A stretch of DNA of 64,000 bases from Aridibacter sp965216195 (GTDB lineage Bacteria; Acidobacteriota; Blastocatellia; Pyrinomonadales; Pyrinomonadaceae). Position 1 is the stretch's first letter, and each line of letters opens with the position of its first letter. The notes beneath the pieces are model-generated. The model was not told the origin of the DNA. It saw only the letters and a program-made list of their open reading frames with translations, and did no database searches. Positions 61,249 to 64,000 of the stretch are shown here, in pieces. Made by a program: the position numbers and the translations under genes. The stretch lies in assembly GCA_965216195.1 (NCBI GenBank), contig OZ244151.1:1736001-1800000 (forward strand), given 5' to 3'.

Positions 61249-61992
61249 TTGAATATCACGGTTCTCAAATTTGAATCTCTTGCCTCGACCAACGACGAAG
61301 CCATCGAACAGGCAAAACGAGGAGCCGATGAAGGGCTCTGCATAGTTGCCGAAGGGCAAACTGCCGGAAAGGGGCGAAAAGGACGCGTTTGGGAATCTTC
61401 CGAAAACTCGGGACTGTATTTTAGTTCAGTTCTTCGCCCAAATCTTCCAAAAGAAAAACTTCCCCTGTTAACCCTAATGAGCGCCGTCGCTGTTTTTGAA
61501 TTGCTCAAAACGGACTATGCACTAAATCCGGATATCAAGTGGCCAAATGACGTTTTAGTTGGCGAAAAGAAGATTTGCGGAATACTGGCAGAGGCCGTTG
61601 AGACATCAAAAGGACTTGCCGTAGTCGTTGGTATCGGCATCAATTACACGTCGCAAAACTTTCCTGACGAATTGATTGATACCGCAACCTCGATCAAAGA
61701 CGAAACAGGCAAAAAGCCCGATCCCGAGAAACTCCTCCAGTCGCTTACAAGCTTTCTATCGTATTTCTATGCAACACTTAACGGCGGGGGCGGTTCGAAG
61801 ACAATACTGGAAGAATGGACGAAACGATCCTCTTACGCTGAAGGAAAAAAGGTAAAAGTCAGCTCAGACACTGGGCAATTTTCAGGAATCACGCGGGGGG
61901 TTGAGAGCAACGGTGCACTGAGGGTTCTAACCGACAGCGGCTCTTTGAGAATCGTTCGGGCCGGGGATGTCGAGTACCTGCGGACCTCCTGA
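61249..61992 (+). CDS. birA: Biotin-[acetyl-CoA-carboxylase] ligase
   Basis: About 247 residues from TTG 61249. An upstream in-frame ATG at 61165 lies inside the small membrane gene and adds no family sequence. Core motifs: FESLASTNDEAIEQAKRGAD, the biotinyl-AMP loop GKGRKGRVWESSENSGLYFS, IKWPNDVLVGEKKICGIL, and VGIGINYTS. The DNA-binding domain of E. coli BirA is absent, so it is a ligase without repressor function. Confidence 0.9.
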   Translation: MNITVLKFESLASTNDEAIEQAKRGADEGLCIVAEGQTAGKGRKGRVWESSENSGLYFSSVLRPNLPKEKLPLLTLMSAVAVFELLKTDYALNPDIKWPNDVLVGEKKICGILAEAVETSKGLAVVVGIGINYTSQNFPDELIDTATSIKDETGKKPDPEKLLQSLTSFLSYFYATLNGGGGSKTILEEWTKRSSYAEGKKVKVSSDTGQFSGITRGVESNGALRVLTDSGSLRIVRAGDVEYLRTS

Positions 61993-62063
61993 GTTACAAA
62001 ATTCTCCGAATGCGATTGCAATTCAGTACGTTTCGATTTAACGTGTTTGTATAGGTATTTTTT

Positions 62064-62435
62064 ATGAATTCTGAATTTGACGATTTTGAACAAGACTTGG
62101 AAGACCTTGAGAATGAGCTTCCGGATTTTGACCTAGGGTTTGACTCCTTCGATCCGGATCAGGACGATCTTAAAGTTGAGATCAAGGAGATTGAGTTTAG
62201 CGATGTGAATATGCGCACCGCGATTCTATCAAAAAATAATATGGTGGCGCTGTTGTGCCTTAAAACGGCAAACGAAGGAGGCGCAATTTGTAGGGTCGAT
62301 CCGCGAGAAGTGAATCCCGCCGTCCAACTCTACGATGATCCGGATAAGGCACTTGATTGGTACACAAAAAGCCTGAGCACAAGTAGAAAAAACGGCTGGC
62401 AAGTCGTTTATGACGGTCTGCCGCTTGAAGGATAA
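62064..62435 (+). CDS. Acidic protein of unknown function
   Basis: A 123-residue protein with a very acidic first 40 residues (EFDDFEQDLEDLENELPDFD), then a compact part (MRTAILSKNNMVALLCLKTA, DPDKALDWYTKSLSTSRKNG). No family recognised. Followed by a strong hairpin. Confidence 0.6.
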   Translation: MNSEFDDFEQDLEDLENELPDFDLGFDSFDPDQDDLKVEIKEIEFSDVNMRTAILSKNNMVALLCLKTANEGGAICRVDPREVNPAVQLYDDPDKALDWYTKSLSTSRKNGWQVVYDGLPLEG

Positions 62436-62451
62436 AAAGTGTAAACATTTA

Positions 62452-62506
62452 AAAAGTGGAAGAGTGAGAAAGTTATACCAGGCTTTTTCACTCACCACTT
62501 TTTTAC
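62452..62506 (+). terminator. Terminator after the acidic protein gene
   Basis: aaaaagtggaagagtgagaa pairs with ttttcactcaccactttt; T-tract ttttt follows. A second similar half-arm (tcactctttcacttttcac) lies downstream at about 62540-62558. Confidence 0.75.
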
Positions 62507-62564
62507 TATTACCTGTCACTTTCTTTTTTCTACTGTCTCACTCTTTCACTTTTCACCTTTAATC

Positions 62565-63326
62565 ATGCTGTTAGCAATTGACATTGGAAATTCGACCACA
62601 AAATTCGGAGTTTTTGATGGTGCCAAGCTTACAGAAAAAATCACTATAAAAACTAACCGAAATGATCGAGCTTCCTCAATATATTCTCAAATAAATGAGC
62701 AAATCTCAGTATCTATTTCAGCGATTGTAATTTCCACGGTCGTAAATGAATTAAAAGATACCTATCGGGATTTGGGCAAAACTCACTTCAAACTTCCTGC
62801 TCTTTTCGCTGACCACTCCTTTGATTATGGCTTTAAAATACAATATTTCCCGCCAAAAGATTGCGGTTCTGACCGTTTGGTTGACGCGTTTGCCGCTGTC
62901 GAGAAATATGGAAATCCTGTAATCGTTTGCGATTTTGGCACCGCGACAACAATTGATTTGGTTGACGAAAATAAAAAGTATCTCGGCGGAATTATCACGC
63001 CGGGCCCAAACACACTTGGCTCTGCGCTTTTTGAAAAAACCTCAAAGCTGCCAGATGTTGAATTTGAAAAACCTGAAAAAGCTATCGGGGATTCGACCGT
63101 CTCTTCAATTCAATCCGGAATCTATTATGGCTATATCGGTTTGGTTGATGGAATAATCGCCCGATTTATTAATGAGACAAGAGTGACACCAAAAATCGTT
63201 TCGACCGGCGGTTTTGCCAGGTTAATCGCGGAAGAATCAAAGTACGTGGAGATTGTCGAGCCTGATTTGATGCTTGAGGGACTGCGTCTCGTTTACGAAA
63301 AATGGGAATCGGAAAAAACCTTATGA
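62565..63326 (+). CDS. coaX: Type III pantothenate kinase
   Basis: A 253-residue protein: phosphate-binding LLAIDIGNSTTKFGVFDG, a KxCGxDR-type segment KDCGSDRLVDAFAA, CDFGTATTIDLVDENKKYLG, GGIITPGPNT, and SIQSGIYYGYIGLVDGI. It phosphorylates pantothenate in the first step of CoA synthesis. Near-standard length. Confidence 0.92.
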   Translation: MLLAIDIGNSTTKFGVFDGAKLTEKITIKTNRNDRASSIYSQINEQISVSISAIVISTVVNELKDTYRDLGKTHFKLPALFADHSFDYGFKIQYFPPKDCGSDRLVDAFAAVEKYGNPVIVCDFGTATTIDLVDENKKYLGGIITPGPNTLGSALFEKTSKLPDVEFEKPEKAIGDSTVSSIQSGIYYGYIGLVDGIIARFINETRVTPKIVSTGGFARLIAEESKYVEIVEPDLMLEGLRLVYEKWESEKTL

Positions 63327-63395
63327 TTGCAATGCGTTTGTCCTTTACCCTTCCCGCACCACCGGTCTTTAGCGACTCCCAAACTTACTAAATAC

Positions 63396-63836
63396 TTATT
63401 CCCGTCCGGCGTGTTTCTTAAAGAAAAAGAAGAAAAATGCCGCAGCGTGTTTTTTATCTATACCCTTTGCGTAGCCGATCGTACGACGCGAACTATCTTC
63501 AACATCCCCGTCATCATCTATGTAACCCAATGTGCGACGTGAGCTGTCCTCAACCTCTCCATCGCTGTCAATATAACCCAGCGTTCGCCGAGAGCTATCT
63601 TCAAACGTGCCGTTTCTGATATAGCCAAGGGTGCGGCGAGAGCTGTCCTCGACCTCACCATCGTCGTCGATATAGCCAAGTGTGCGGCGTGAACTGTCCT
63701 CCACTTCTCCATCGCTATCAATGTATCCCAAGGTGCGTCGCGAGCTGTCTTCAAACGTCCCGCTGCCGGTCATCGCTAACACCGATGCAGTCAAAAGCGC
63801 CAAACCCACGGCTAAAACAAATATTTTTCGCTTCAT
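63396..63836 (-). CDS. Exported repeat protein, beta-flower-like
   Basis: A 146-residue protein. Signal peptide (RKIFVLAVGLALLTASVLA). Residues 24-123 are six repeats of about 17 residues with core EDSSRRTLGYI preceded by DGEV, NGTF or GSGTF. This resembles five- or four-fold beta-flower proteins. A C-terminal DKKHAAAFFFFFFKKHAG tail includes a run of six Phe (poly-T/A DNA). Probably surface or periplasmic; function unknown. The last 160 bases of the window hold no further gene. Confidence 0.75.
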   Translation of the reverse strand: MKRKIFVLAVGLALLTASVLAMTGSGTFEDSSRRTLGYIDSDGEVEDSSRRTLGYIDDDGEVEDSSRRTLGYIRNGTFEDSSRRTLGYIDSDGEVEDSSRRTLGYIDDDGDVEDSSRRTIGYAKGIDKKHAAAFFFFFFKKHAGRE

Positions 63837-64000
63837 CTACGATTCTGCCTCCTAAGTTAGAACGCATTTATAGTTACTTTTTGCTCTTTTATTCGGCTAG
63901 TAGGCCGGACAGTGTAAAAACGTCGCTTTGACTGATGCGCTGGTGTCTCTTCGGGTAAAGCTGCTTCCCTCATACTCATACCACATCTCGTAGTTGACCC

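Overview
The window is a bacterial chromosome segment, roughly 45% GC by eye. It has many small secreted lysine-rich or repeat proteins, zinc-ribbon proteins, winged-helix/TPR regulators, Ser/Thr kinases and AtuA-family catabolic genes. That mix, an AroD-AroE fusion and the abundant palindromic repeats fit Acidobacteriota, most likely class Blastocatellia. This placement rests on gene content and style only; no rRNA or other marker was seen. No tRNA or rRNA gene and no CRISPR array was recognised.

Layout. 1-3170 is a repeat island. It holds four copies of a nested palindromic element, two copies of a hairpin string each leading into a truncated DUF4256 gene, a large 176-bp palindrome, and a REP-associated tyrosine transposase (RAYT) with REP-like palindromes against its stop codon. 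3171-4555 carries two accessory genes: a RibD/DHFR-fold reductase and a PLD-type nuclease with an AbiJ-like N-terminus. 4656-6664 holds a sterol-desaturase-like hydroxylase, a DUF3298-like exported protein and the B12-binding subunit of a mutase. 7044-8418 is an intact IS3-family element that interrupts a lysine-rich exported protein gene; an intact relative follows. 9140-12989 looks like an acyl/terpenoid catabolic operon (AtuA, its small partner domain, an alpha/beta hydrolase, an enoyl-CoA hydratase) and faces a second hydratase/methyltransferase pair.

14505-20535 encodes mostly exported or surface proteins, including a 732-residue NSFFG-repeat protein with a C-terminal S74-type chaperone. 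It ends with an unusual protein joining a PqqD-like peptide-binding domain, an internal Tat-like signal and three cystine-knot-like modules. 20808-30471 contains a winged-helix/TPR regulator, glutamate dehydrogenase, a DUF389 membrane protein, TonB, a TspO-like protein and the fused AroD-AroE enzyme. 30654-44158 is housekeeping and zinc-ribbon genes (ThiF-like, NDH-2, RlmB, NYN ribonuclease, RDD protein, RqcH).

44192-57523 is a long minus-strand block: a TlpA-like lipoprotein, an ABC transporter with three FHA domains, a pseudokinase, a TPR protein, an active-looking Ser/Thr kinase fused to a sulfatase-modifying-factor domain, and leuS. Kinase plus FHA-ABC transporter suggests a phospho-threonine signalling module. 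leuS carries five tandem 69-bp repeats, in frame, inside its editing domain. 57774-63836 contains a HEAT-repeat protein, ergothioneine genes egtB and egtD separated by a perfect 16-bp inverted repeat, birA, coaX and a repeat-built beta-flower-like exported protein.

Strongest candidates for something undescribed: the PqqD-Tat-knottin protein (19891-20535), the repeat expansion inside leuS (56055-56445), and the hairpin-array/DUF4256 duplication with its RAYT (1-3170).
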